36,317 nt of DNA from NCBI RefSeq assembly GCF_003385235.1, contig NZ_PQIA01000098.1, positions 1 through 36,317 on the forward strand. The letters run 5' to 3'. The notes under the pieces are model-generated. The model ran no database searches, was not told where the DNA came from, and was given only the letters and a program-made list of their open reading frames with translations. Numbering within the stretch: the first letter of the stretch is position 1; each line of letters opens with the position of its first letter. A program made the translations under genes and the position numbers. Source of the DNA: Amycolatopsis circi (GTDB lineage Bacteria; Actinomycetota; Actinomycetes; Mycobacteriales; Pseudonocardiaceae). Below are positions 26,096 to 33,537 of this stretch, piece after piece.

Positions 26096-26902
26096 TCAGC
26101 CCCGGATCGCTCGCCCGGGCGCGACCGCGGCGAGTTCTGCCGAAATGGCGGCCGCGGTCTCGAGCAGCGGCGGAACGAACTCGGTCCGGACGGTCTCCAC
26201 CGGCGTCCGGCTCGCGTGCGTGGAGATGTTCACCGCCGCGACCGCGCGCCCCGCCCGGTTGCGGACCGGCGCGGCGACCGAGCGCAAGCCTTCTTCGAGT
26301 TCCTGGTCGACCATCGCCCACCCCTGCTCCCGGACCTGAGCCAGCTCGGCCTCGAGCGCGGCGCGCTGGGTGAGCGTGTGCGCGGTCAGCTGGTTGAGGT
26401 CGGCGACGATGAAGTAGGCGTTGAGTTCGGTCCGGTCCATGTCGGCGAGCAGCACGTGCCCCATCGAGGTGGCGTGTGCGGGGAACCGCGTGCCGACGTT
26501 AATGCTGACGGTCATGATTCGCGACACCGCGACGCGCGCGACGTACACGATGTCGGCGATCTCCAGCACGGACACCGAACTCGACTCGTGCACTTGCGCC
26601 GACAGCCGCTCCAGGTGCGGTTGCGCGATCTCGGCCAGAGTGAGGCTGGACAGATAGGCGTAGCCGAGTTCCAGCACGCGCGCGGTGAGCGAGAAGTACT
26701 TGCCGTCGGTGCGGACGTAGCCGAGATCCACGAGCGTCAGCAGGAACCGGCGCGCGGCTGCGCGGGTCAGCCCGGTGACGCGTGCGACGTCGCTGAGCGT
26801 CGGATGCGGCGCCTCGGCGCTGAACGCCTTGATCACCGCCAGCCCGCGCTCCAGCGACTGCACGTGGTGCGCGCCGCGTTCGGCCGGGTCGTCGGATTCC
26901 AT
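26096..26902 (-). CDS. pcaR: IclR-family regulator of the pca genes (PcaR/PcaU/PobR group)
   Basis: This 268-residue protein has an N-terminal winged HTH (about 13-75: SLERGLAVIKAF, SDVARVTGLTRAAARRFLLTL) and a C-terminal IclR effector domain. The sequence pattern and place in a pca operon point to the PcaR/PcaU subgroup, which usually activates pca genes in response to beta-ketoadipate or protocatechuate. AAGG, overlapping the pcaC stop, serves as RBS. A likely binding site lies upstream of pcaI at 32208-32241. Confidence 0.88.
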   Translation of the reverse strand: MESDDPAERGAHHVQSLERGLAVIKAFSAEAPHPTLSDVARVTGLTRAAARRFLLTLVDLGYVRTDGKYFSLTARVLELGYAYLSSLTLAEIAQPHLERLSAQVHESSSVSVLEIADIVYVARVAVSRIMTVSINVGTRFPAHATSMGHVLLADMDRTELNAYFIVADLNQLTAHTLTQRAALEAELAQVREQGWAMVDQELEEGLRSVAAPVRNRAGRAVAAVNISTHASRTPVETVRTEFVPPLLETAAAISAELAAVAPGRAIRG

Positions 26903-26911
26903 GCGGCGACC

Positions 26912-27313
26912 TTATCCGGCCGGTGGCTGGGCGGCGGGTTCTCCCATCTCGGCGAGAACGCGCTGGGCGATTCCGATCGCCGTGTTCGCCGCCGGCACCC
27001 CCGCGTACACGCCGGTGTGCAGCAGGACTTCTCGGATCTCGTCTGCGGTAAGCCCGTTGCGCACTGCCGCGCGGACGTGCATCGCCAGCTCGTCGTGGCA
27101 GTGCAGCGCGGCGAGCGCGGCCAGCGTGATGCAGCTGCGGGTCCGCCGGTCGAGGCCGTCGCGCGTCCACACCGAACCCCACGCGGCTTCGGTGATGTAC
27201 TCCTGGAACGGCTTGCTGAACTCGGTGGTCCGCGCGACCGCCCGGTCGACGTGCTCGTCGCCGAGTACCTCGCGGCGTACCCGCATGCCCGCCTCGTAGC
27301 GGTCTCCGGTCAC
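26912..27313 (-). CDS. pcaC: 4-carboxymuconolactone decarboxylase
   Basis: This 133-residue all-helical CMD-family protein carries the conserved LHCHDELAMHVRAAVRNGLTADEIREVLLH segment. It decarboxylates gamma-carboxymuconolactone to beta-ketoadipate enol-lactone. The start is GTG at 27313, overlapping the pcaD stop by 4 bp (GTGA). In many actinomycetes pcaD and pcaC are fused as pcaL; here they are separate frames, and each has a family-typical length, so this is not a frameshifted fusion. Confidence 0.93.
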   Translation of the reverse strand: MTGDRYEAGMRVRREVLGDEHVDRAVARTTEFSKPFQEYITEAAWGSVWTRDGLDRRTRSCITLAALAALHCHDELAMHVRAAVRNGLTADEIREVLLHTGVYAGVPAANTAIGIAQRVLAEMGEPAAQPPAG

Positions 27314-28089
27314 TGTTCCTCCGTGATCCGCTCGAGGATCAGCCGGGTGAACTCCTCCGGCTGTTCGTAGCTTCCCAGGTGCGCGGCGGAGGCGACGACC
27401 TCGAGCCGGGCACCGGGGATCCCGTCGGCGATGACCCGCCCGTGCGGCTCGGCGGGCGTCGACGGGTCGTCGGCACCGGCGATGACCAGCGTCGGGACGG
27501 AGATCTTCGGCAGGTCTCCGGTGAGGTCCATCCGCTCGATCACCTCGCAGCATCCGGCGTACCCCTCGTCGGGCTGCGCCGCGACCATCTCGCGCAGGTA
27601 CGCGACCTGGTCCGGATGCGCCTGCGCGTAGCCCGGCGTGACCCAGCGCCCGACGCTGGCTTCCGCGACCGTCGCAGTGCCCTCGGCCCGCACGAGGCGC
27701 GCGCGGTCGGCCCACATCTCGGGCGGACCGAGCAACGCTGACGTGCAGCACAGCGTGAGGCTCGCCAACCGCTCCGCGGCGTGCGCGCCCAGCCACATCC
27801 CGGTCATCCCGCCGAGCGACAGGCCGACGAAGTGCGCGCGCTCGACGCTGAGGTCGTCGAGCAGCCCCAGCACGTCGCCGCCCAAATCGGCCAGGTCGTA
27901 CGGCCCCGGCGGCACCGGCGACGCCCCGTGGCCGCGCGTGTCGTACCGGACCACGCGGAATCCGCGTTCGGTCAACGGCGCGACCTGCGGCTCCCACATC
28001 CGGTGGTCGCTGCCGATCGAGTTGGAGAACACCACCACCGGACCCGCCGCCGGGCCTTCGACGACCCGGTGCACCCGGACACTGCTCAC
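27310..28089 (-). CDS. pcaD: 3-oxoadipate enol-lactonase
   Basis: This 259-residue alpha/beta hydrolase has nucleophile Ser91 in GLSLGG, Asp208 in AGADDPSTP and His237 in AAHLGS, matching the enol-lactonase triad. It opens beta-ketoadipate enol-lactone to beta-ketoadipate. The GTG start at 28089 has GGAGG 7 nt upstream; the longer open frame upstream runs antiparallel to pcaG codons and is discarded. The gap to pcaG is only 29 nt, leaving no room for pcaB. Confidence 0.93.
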   Translation of the reverse strand: MSSVRVHRVVEGPAAGPVVVFSNSIGSDHRMWEPQVAPLTERGFRVVRYDTRGHGASPVPPGPYDLADLGGDVLGLLDDLSVERAHFVGLSLGGMTGMWLGAHAAERLASLTLCCTSALLGPPEMWADRARLVRAEGTATVAEASVGRWVTPGYAQAHPDQVAYLREMVAAQPDEGYAGCCEVIERMDLTGDLPKISVPTLVIAGADDPSTPAEPHGRVIADGIPGARLEVVASAAHLGSYEQPEEFTRLILERITEEQ

Positions 28090-28118
28090 GCTTGAACCTC
28101 CACAATGGACACGGCCGG

Positions 28119-28670
28119 TCAGACCGCGAAGAACACCGTCTCGTCTTCGCCTTGCAAACGCACGTCGAACCGGTAGTCGGCGCCGTCTTTTTTGGCCAAC
28201 AATGTGTCCCGCCGTTCCTCGGGAACGCTCGCCAGCACCGCATCCCCGGCGTTGTCCTGGTCCTCGAAGTAAATGCGCGTGACGACCCGGTTCAGCAGCC
28301 CGCGAGCGAACACCGACACGTCGATGTGCCGTGCCTGCGAAGCCCCGGACGCGTCCGGCACGACGCCGGGCAGCACCGTGAGAATCCGGTACTGGCCTTG
28401 GGCATCGGTGGGACACCGGCCGAACCCGCGGAACGGATCGCCGGGCTTGCCGCGCGGATCGTCGGGATGGTCGAAACCGCCGTCCGGATCGGCTTGCCAC
28501 GTCTCGATCATCGCGTCGGGAACCGGATTGCCCGCACCGTCGTACACTCCGCCGCGGATCCACACCGCGCCTTCGGTGCCTTCCGGGACCACGAACGGCC
28601 CGTCGTCCCACGGCAGCCCGATGGACAGGTACGGCCCGACGGTCTGCGAAGGCGTGCCTTCCAGCCTCAC
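28119..28670 (-). CDS. pcaG: Protocatechuate 3,4-dioxygenase alpha subunit
   Basis: This 183-residue intradiol dioxygenase subunit begins with the TPSQTVGPYLSIGL motif of PcaG and includes the MIETWQAD and FGRCPTDAQGQY segments. It pairs with PcaH to cleave protocatechuate to 3-carboxy-cis,cis-muconate. As in other alpha subunits the iron ligands are not conserved. The GTG start at 28670 overlaps the pcaH stop by 4 bp. Confidence 0.94.
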   Translation of the reverse strand: MRLEGTPSQTVGPYLSIGLPWDDGPFVVPEGTEGAVWIRGGVYDGAGNPVPDAMIETWQADPDGGFDHPDDPRGKPGDPFRGFGRCPTDAQGQYRILTVLPGVVPDASGASQARHIDVSVFARGLLNRVVTRIYFEDQDNAGDAVLASVPEERRDTLLAKKDGADYRFDVRLQGEDETVFFAV

Positions 28671-29401
28671 TCGTCCTCCTCCTCGTCCTCGAACACCGAC
28701 TGTTCGCGCCCGCGCACCACGATGTCGAACTGGAACGCCAGCGCCCATTCCTCCTCGGTGCGGTCGAGGTCGAACCGGGAGATCATCCGCTGCCGCGCCT
28801 TCTCGTCCGGGATGGAGTTGAAGATCGGGTCCTGCGAGAACAGCGGATCGTCCGGGAAGTACATCTGCGTGACGAGCCGCTGGGTGAAGGCGGCGCCGAA
28901 CACCGAGAAGTGGATGTGCGCGGGACGCCAGGCGTTGTCGTGGTTCTTCCACGGGTACGCGCCGGGCTTGATGGTGGTGAACTCGTAGCGCCCGTCGTCG
29001 TCGGTCAGCGTGCGGCCGAGCCCGTCGAAGTTCGGGTCGAGCGGGGACGGCCAGCGGTCGCCGGTGTGCCGGTAGCGGCCGCCCGCGTTGGCCTGCCATA
29101 TCTCCACGAGCGAGTTGCGGATCGGCCGCGCGTCGCCGTCGAGGAGCCTTCCGGTGACAATGATCCGCTGACCTTGGGGCTCGCCCGGATGCTGGCGGGT
29201 GAGGTCGTTGTCGAGTTCGCCGAGCCTCCCCGGGCCGAGCAGCGGGCCGGTCACCTCGGTGAGCATCTGCGGCAGCAGGACCAGCGGCTGCGTCGGATGC
29301 CGCAACGCGGTGGAGCGGTACGGCGCGTAGTCGAGCGGCGGGTGGGTGCCGTCCGGGTCAGGCCGGTACTGCGGCAGGCGCCGCTCAGTCGGTGTGGCCA
29401 C
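28667..29401 (-). CDS. pcaH: Protocatechuate 3,4-dioxygenase beta subunit
   Basis: This 244-residue catalytic subunit has the non-haem Fe(III) ligands Tyr110, Tyr149, His162 and His164 (GGRYRH and GAYPW...RPAHIHF). The spacing equals that of the Pseudomonas beta subunit. It performs intradiol ring cleavage with O2. The GTG start at 29401 follows GGGGAGG closely. The C-terminus ends in a run of Glu/Asp (FEDEEEDE). It is translationally coupled to pcaG. Confidence 0.95.
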   Translation of the reverse strand: MATPTERRLPQYRPDPDGTHPPLDYAPYRSTALRHPTQPLVLLPQMLTEVTGPLLGPGRLGELDNDLTRQHPGEPQGQRIIVTGRLLDGDARPIRNSLVEIWQANAGGRYRHTGDRWPSPLDPNFDGLGRTLTDDDGRYEFTTIKPGAYPWKNHDNAWRPAHIHFSVFGAAFTQRLVTQMYFPDDPLFSQDPIFNSIPDEKARQRMISRFDLDRTEEEWALAFQFDIVVRGREQSVFEDEEEDE

Positions 29402-29416
29402 GATGCCTCCCCTTTC

Positions 29417-30598
29417 TCAGCTATTCTCGAGCACGACGGCGAGACCCTGGCCGACGCCGATGCAGATCGCCGCGAGGCCCCAGCGACCGCCGGTGCGGCG
29501 GAGCTGATGCGCCAGCGCGCCGATGATCCGGCCGCCGGACGCGCCGAGCGGGTGCCCGATCGCGATGGCTCCGCCGTTGACGTTGACGATCTCCGGGTCG
29601 AGCTTCGACCATGCTTTCAAGCAGGCCAACGACTGTGCCGCGAACGCCTCGTTGAGTTCCACCGCGGCGAGGTCGTTCCAGTCGATGCCAGCGCGTTCGA
29701 GCGCGATCTCGGCCGCGCGCACCGGGCCGATGCCGAACACATCCGGGTCGACTCCCGCGGCGCCGCGGGCGGCGATCCGGGCCAGCGGCGTCTTGCCGAG
29801 CCGCTCGGCCGCGGCCGCGTTGCCGAGCAGCAGTGCCGACGCGCCGTCGTTCAGCGGTGACGCGTTGCCTGCCGTGACAGTGCCGTTTTCCTTGCGGAAC
29901 ACCGTCTTCAGCTTCGCGAGCTTCTCGGGCGTGGAGTCCGGCCGGATGCCCTCGTCCCGGGTCAGCTCGACGCCTTCGACCGGGACCACGTGGTCGTCGT
30001 AGAAGCCCTCGTCCCATGCCCGCGCGGCGTTCACGTGGCTGCGTGCGGCGAACGCGTCCTGCTCGTCCCGGCTGATGCCGTAGCGCTCGGCGAGCAGCTC
30101 GGTGGACTCGCCGAGGGAAACGGTCCACTGCGACGGCATCGCCGGGTTGACCATCCGCCAGCCGAGCGCCGTGTTGTACAGCGTCTGGTTGCCGGCCGGG
30201 AAAGCCTTGTCCGGCTTCGGCATCACCAGCGGCGAGCGGCTCATCGACTCGACGCCGCCCGCGACGACCAGCGAAGCGTCGCCGACCTGGATCGCCCGGC
30301 TCGCCTGCACGGCCGCCTCGACGCCGGACCCGCACAGCCGGTTCACCGTCGCGCCGGGCACCGACGTCGGCCAGCCCGCGAGAAGCGCGGCCATCCGCGC
30401 CACGTTCCGGTTGTCCTCGCCCGCGCCGTTGGCGTCGCCGAGCACCACTTCGTCCACAGTGGATGGTTCGAGTCCGTTGCGCTCGGCCAGTGCGCGCAGG
30501 ACGCCCGCGGCCAGGTCGTCAGGACGCACTCCGGAGAGAGCGCCGCCGTAGCGCCCGAAGGGAGTGCGGATCGCGTCGAGTACGTAAGCGTCGCTCAT
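29417..30598 (-). CDS. pcaF: Beta-ketoadipyl-CoA thiolase
   Basis: This 393-residue thiolase has the nucleophile Cys89 (NRLCGSG), His349 (GHPLGASG) and Cys379 (CIGVGQG), the complete thiolase triad. In this operon it splits beta-ketoadipyl-CoA into succinyl-CoA and acetyl-CoA. It overlaps pcaJ by 4 bp and ends 15 bp before pcaH. Assignment to beta-ketoadipyl-CoA rather than acetoacetyl-CoA rests on context and overall similarity to PcaF. Confidence 0.93.
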   Translation of the reverse strand: MSDAYVLDAIRTPFGRYGGALSGVRPDDLAAGVLRALAERNGLEPSTVDEVVLGDANGAGEDNRNVARMAALLAGWPTSVPGATVNRLCGSGVEAAVQASRAIQVGDASLVVAGGVESMSRSPLVMPKPDKAFPAGNQTLYNTALGWRMVNPAMPSQWTVSLGESTELLAERYGISRDEQDAFAARSHVNAARAWDEGFYDDHVVPVEGVELTRDEGIRPDSTPEKLAKLKTVFRKENGTVTAGNASPLNDGASALLLGNAAAAERLGKTPLARIAARGAAGVDPDVFGIGPVRAAEIALERAGIDWNDLAAVELNEAFAAQSLACLKAWSKLDPEIVNVNGGAIAIGHPLGASGGRIIGALAHQLRRTGGRWGLAAICIGVGQGLAVVLENS

Positions 30599-31350
30599 TC
30601 GCCGGCCTTCTTCAGTTCACGGAGCAGGGTCAGTTCGCGTTCGGTGGGCGCGGGGGTGGTCTTGAGGTCCGCGGCCGCCTTCAGTGTCCACCCCGTCGCT
30701 TCCACGACCTGTTCCAGCTCGATCCCGGGGTGCAGTTCGGTGAGCGTGAGTTCCGCGGTTTCCGGATCGGGCCGCATCAGGCCGAGGTCGGTGACCACGA
30801 GCGTGGGCCCGGCGCCGCGCAGGCCGAGCCGTTCGCGGTCGCCGCGCCCGGTGCCGTGGCCGAACGACGTCACGAAGTCGACCTTGTCGACAAAGGTGCG
30901 CTTGCTCTGCCGCAGCACGACGAACACTTCTTTGCAGGACGCGGCGATCTCCGGCGCCCCGCCCGCGCCGGGCAGGCGCACCTTCGGATCGTGGTAGTCG
31001 GAACCGATGACTGTGGTGTTGATGTTGCCGAACTTGTCGAGCTGCGCCGCGCCGAGGAACCCGACGTCGATCCGGCCTGGCTGCAACCAGTAGTTGAACA
31101 CCTCGGGCACGCTGACCACCGCGTCGGCGGTGTCGGCCAGCTCGCCGTCGCCGATCGACAGCGGCAGCCTGCTGGGTTTCGCGCCCAGGCAACCCGATTC
31201 GTAGATCAGCGTGAGGTTCGGCGCGTGCGTGCGGCGGGCCAAGTTGGCCGCGGTGCTGGGCAATCCGATCCCGACGAAGCACGACATGCCTTCGCCGAGC
31301 GCGCGAGCCGCGGCGACGCTCATCATCTCGTCAGCGGTGTACTCGCTCAT
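30595..31350 (-). CDS. pcaJ: 3-oxoadipate CoA-transferase subunit B (CatJ type)
   Basis: This 251-residue subunit begins with the TADEMMSVAAARAL motif and carries IYESG with catalytic Glu51, in the position used by the glutaconate-CoA-transferase family. Together with PcaI it moves CoA from succinyl-CoA to beta-ketoadipate. The sequence resembles Pseudomonas knackmussii CatJ rather than classical PcaJ of P. putida. It overlaps pcaI and pcaF by 4 bp each. Confidence 0.9.
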   Translation of the reverse strand: MSEYTADEMMSVAAARALGEGMSCFVGIGLPSTAANLARRTHAPNLTLIYESGCLGAKPSRLPLSIGDGELADTADAVVSVPEVFNYWLQPGRIDVGFLGAAQLDKFGNINTTVIGSDYHDPKVRLPGAGGAPEIAASCKEVFVVLRQSKRTFVDKVDFVTSFGHGTGRGDRERLGLRGAGPTLVVTDLGLMRPDPETAELTLTELHPGIELEQVVEATGWTLKAAADLKTTPAPTERELTLLRELKKAGE

Positions 31351-32156
31351 GCCTTCACCCCGGTCAGGTCATTCAGCCACTTGGCGAATTCCTCGCGGTC
31401 CCGTCCGATCTCGTCCCACGCCTGGTATGCCGCGTTGTCCCGCTCGTAGTACCCGGCCGCGTACGAGGGCGCCGCGCCACGCGGAACCTCGGCCACCGCG
31501 GTGACCGCCCAGGACGGAAGGACCAGCGCGCCCGGTCGGGGCTCCAGCTCGTCGACGACCTCTTCCACGGTGACCAGTGATCGCTTCGCCGCGAGTACCG
31601 CTTCCTTCTGCACGCCTGCGATGCCCCACAACTGGACGTTGCCCGCCCGGTCCGCGCGCTGCGCGTGCACGATCGTGACGTCCGGGTTCAGCGCGGGCAC
31701 CGCGGTGAGCTGCTCGCCGGTGAACGGACAGGTGATCGGCTTGATCGTGTCCGTCTGCGCGGGCAGATCAGTGCCGGTGTAGCCGCGCAGCACGGCGAAC
31801 GGCAGCCCGGAAGCACCTGCGACGTAACGGTTCGCCATGCCCGCGTGGCTGTGCTCCTCGATCTCCAGCGGCGCCGGCCACGAGTGCTGCACGGCGTCGC
31901 GGAACCGGTGCAGCGAGCCGACCCCGGGGTTGCCGCCCCACGAGAAGATCAGCTTGCTCGCACAGCCCGCGCCGATGAGCTGGTCGTAGACGATGTCCGG
32001 CGTCATCCGCACGAGCGTGAGGTTCCGCCTGCCCTGACGGATGATCTCGTGCCCGGCCGCCACCGGGATGAGGTGCGTGAAGCCCTCAAGAGCGACGGTG
32101 TCCCCGTCGTGCACCAGCTCGGCGACCGCCTCGCCGAGCGACAGCACCCTTGCCAT
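31347..32156 (-). CDS. pcaI: 3-oxoadipate CoA-transferase subunit A (CatI type)
   Basis: This 269-residue subunit contains GDTVALEGFTHLIPVAAGHEIIRQG and SWGGNPGVGSLHR, which recall CatI of Pseudomonas knackmussii and the glutaconate CoA-transferase A family. ATG at 32156 has GGAAGG about 7 nt upstream; GTG one codon earlier is possible. It is the first gene of the nine-gene operon running to 25499, downstream of a PcaR-type box. Confidence 0.9.
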   Translation of the reverse strand: MARVLSLGEAVAELVHDGDTVALEGFTHLIPVAAGHEIIRQGRRNLTLVRMTPDIVYDQLIGAGCASKLIFSWGGNPGVGSLHRFRDAVQHSWPAPLEIEEHSHAGMANRYVAGASGLPFAVLRGYTGTDLPAQTDTIKPITCPFTGEQLTAVPALNPDVTIVHAQRADRAGNVQLWGIAGVQKEAVLAAKRSLVTVEEVVDELEPRPGALVLPSWAVTAVAEVPRGAAPSYAAGYYERDNAAYQAWDEIGRDREEFAKWLNDLTGVKA

Positions 32157-32207
32157 CACGAGCCCTTCCGTCTGGATCTTCCTGCTTCGGCCGTTCCGTG
32201 CTAGCGT

Positions 32208-32241
32208 GTTCGCATAGCGCACAGAAGTTCTGCATATGAAC
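32208..32241 (-). promoter_or_regulatory. PcaR-type operator and pcaI promoter region
   Basis: GTTCGCATAGCGCAC (32208-32222) fits GTTCG-N5-CGCAC, the frame of the P. putida PcaR box as I remember it. GTTCTGCATATGAAC (32227-32241) gives a second GTTC...GAAC element. On the minus strand TTCATA (32240-32235) and TATGCG (32216-32211) are spaced 18 bp and could be -35 and -10, so the box would overlap the -10. Confidence 0.6.
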
Positions 32242-32429
32242 ATAGCACGATCCGGCCGCCCGCGGGAGTGCCGAAAGGCGAAGCGGACGTCCGGACAGAC
32301 GACACGAGACAACGCGAGGTTCGCGGGCTTCGAGGGGAATGAGGTGATGCGATAAGACAACACGGTGCGCTGGGAGTCGGCGAACGGGTTTCGCGGCCGG
32401 CACAGGGCGGCGCGGCCGGCGGCAGACCG

Positions 32430-32463
32430 GAATTTCGTTGCGTGGTACCGCAATGCGGAATTC
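32430..32463. promoter_or_regulatory. Imperfect 34-bp palindrome with TTGCG-N6-CGCAA core
   Basis: GAATTTCGTTGCG (32430-32442) faces CGCAATGCGGAATTC (32449-32463). The core TTGCG-N6-CGCAA (32438-32453) and the outer GAATT/AATTC pair symmetrically. It lies 127 bp upstream of the 2-hydroxyacid dehydrogenase start and could be a regulator site for either divergent unit. The binding protein is unknown. Confidence 0.45.
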
Positions 32464-32576
32464 GGGCACTGTCGACGTCGGCGGCGTTCTGTCGCGGTTG
32501 GACGCTCCGTCGCAGCTCAGGCGGGTGTCCGGCGGTGAGCGCGCCGCGAACCTCGCTTGGGCGGCACGGTCGGCAT

Positions 32577-32582
32577 TAGGCT
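32577..32582 (+). promoter_or_regulatory. Possible -10 box of a leaderless transcript
   Basis: TAGGCT ends 7 nt before the ATG at 32590, the spacing expected when transcription starts at the A of the start codon. No Shine-Dalgarno sequence is present before this ATG. The -35 element is not convincing. Confidence 0.4.
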
Positions 32583-32589
32583 GCTCGGC

Positions 32590-33537
32590 ATGCCGAAGAT
32601 CGCTGTCACCCGCTGGATCCCGGACGAGGCCGTGCAGGTGCTCGACGAGGCAGGCGAAGTCGAGATCTCGCCGGAGAACCGGCCGCTCACGCCCGAGGAA
32701 CTGCGGAAGTTCGTCGCCGGCTCGGCCGCGGTGGTGTCGATGCTGCACGACCGGATCGACGGCTCGGTCGCGGACGCGGCGGGTCCCGGACTGAAGGTCG
32801 TCGCGAACGTCGCGGTGGGCTACGACAACGTGGACGTCAGTGCACTGGCGGAGCGCGGAGTCGTGGTCGCCAACACGCCAGGCGTGCTCACCGACGCCAC
32901 CGCGGACCTCACGTTCGGGCTGCTGCTGGCCGTCTCGCGGCGGCTCGGCGAAGGCGAACGTCTGCTGCGCGCACGGCAGCCGTGGTCATTCCACCTCGGT
33001 TTCCTGCTCGGATCCGGCTTGCAGGGCAAGACGCTCGGCATCGTCGGGCTCGGGCAGATCGGCCGTGCGGTGGCGACGCGGGCGGCGGCGTTCGGAATGC
33101 GGGTCGTCTACTCCGGACGGTCGTCGAAGCCGGACTTCGACGGCGAGTTCGTGTCGTTCGACGAACTGCTGCGGCGTTCCGACTTCGTGTCGCTGCACTG
33201 TCCGCTGACTCCCGAAACCCGGCACCTCGTCGACGCGGACGCGTTGCGGGCGATGAAACCGAGTGCGTACCTCGTGAACACCACGCGCGGTCCGGTGGTC
33301 GACGAGTCGGCGCTGGCCGATGCGCTCGAAGCCGGCGAGATCGCGGGCGCGGCGCTGGACGTGTTCGAGAAGGAGCCGGACGTCGAGCCACGGCTGCCGG
33401 AGCGCGACGACGTGGTGCTGACGCCGCACCTCGGATCAGCGACGGTGGAAACGCGTACGGCGATGGCGGTGCTGGCCGCGCGCAACGTCGTCTCGGTGCT
33501 CGCCGGCGCCGAGCCGCTGACGGAGGTGGGCCGATGA
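32590..33537 (+). CDS. D-2-hydroxyacid dehydrogenase (glyoxylate/hydroxypyruvate reductase-like)
   Basis: This 315-residue protein has the NAD(P) Rossmann motif GLGQIG (153-158), and SGRSSKPD after strand 2 suggests NADPH use. The catalytic triad is Arg233 (NTTRGP), Glu262 (EKEPDVEP) and His280 (LTPHLGSA). It most resembles D-glycerate dehydrogenase/glyoxylate reductase. The downstream glycerate kinase, overlapping by 4 bp, supports conversion of hydroxypyruvate or tartronate semialdehyde-derived acids to D-glycerate. The start MPKIAVTRW is family-typical and probably leaderless; a frame-open extension to 32557 is unlikely. Confidence 0.9.
   Translation: MPKIAVTRWIPDEAVQVLDEAGEVEISPENRPLTPEELRKFVAGSAAVVSMLHDRIDGSVADAAGPGLKVVANVAVGYDNVDVSALAERGVVVANTPGVLTDATADLTFGLLLAVSRRLGEGERLLRARQPWSFHLGFLLGSGLQGKTLGIVGLGQIGRAVATRAAAFGMRVVYSGRSSKPDFDGEFVSFDELLRRSDFVSLHCPLTPETRHLVDADALRAMKPSAYLVNTTRGPVVDESALADALEAGEIAGAALDVFEKEPDVEPRLPERDDVVLTPHLGSATVETRTAMAVLAARNVVSVLAGAEPLTEVGR

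Larger units (their letters stand above)
32242..32589. other. 348-bp intergenic stretch between pcaI promoter and the dehydrogenase gene
   Basis: No gene is supported. It holds an imperfect palindrome at 32430-32463 and, close to the dehydrogenase start, a possible leaderless promoter. The rest shows no pattern I can name. Confidence 0.5.

Noticed and set aside
26912..28089. A frameshifted pcaL (pcaD-pcaC fusion)
   Set aside because: pcaD ends and pcaC begins with a normal GTGA overlap, and each protein has full family length, so they are separate genes.
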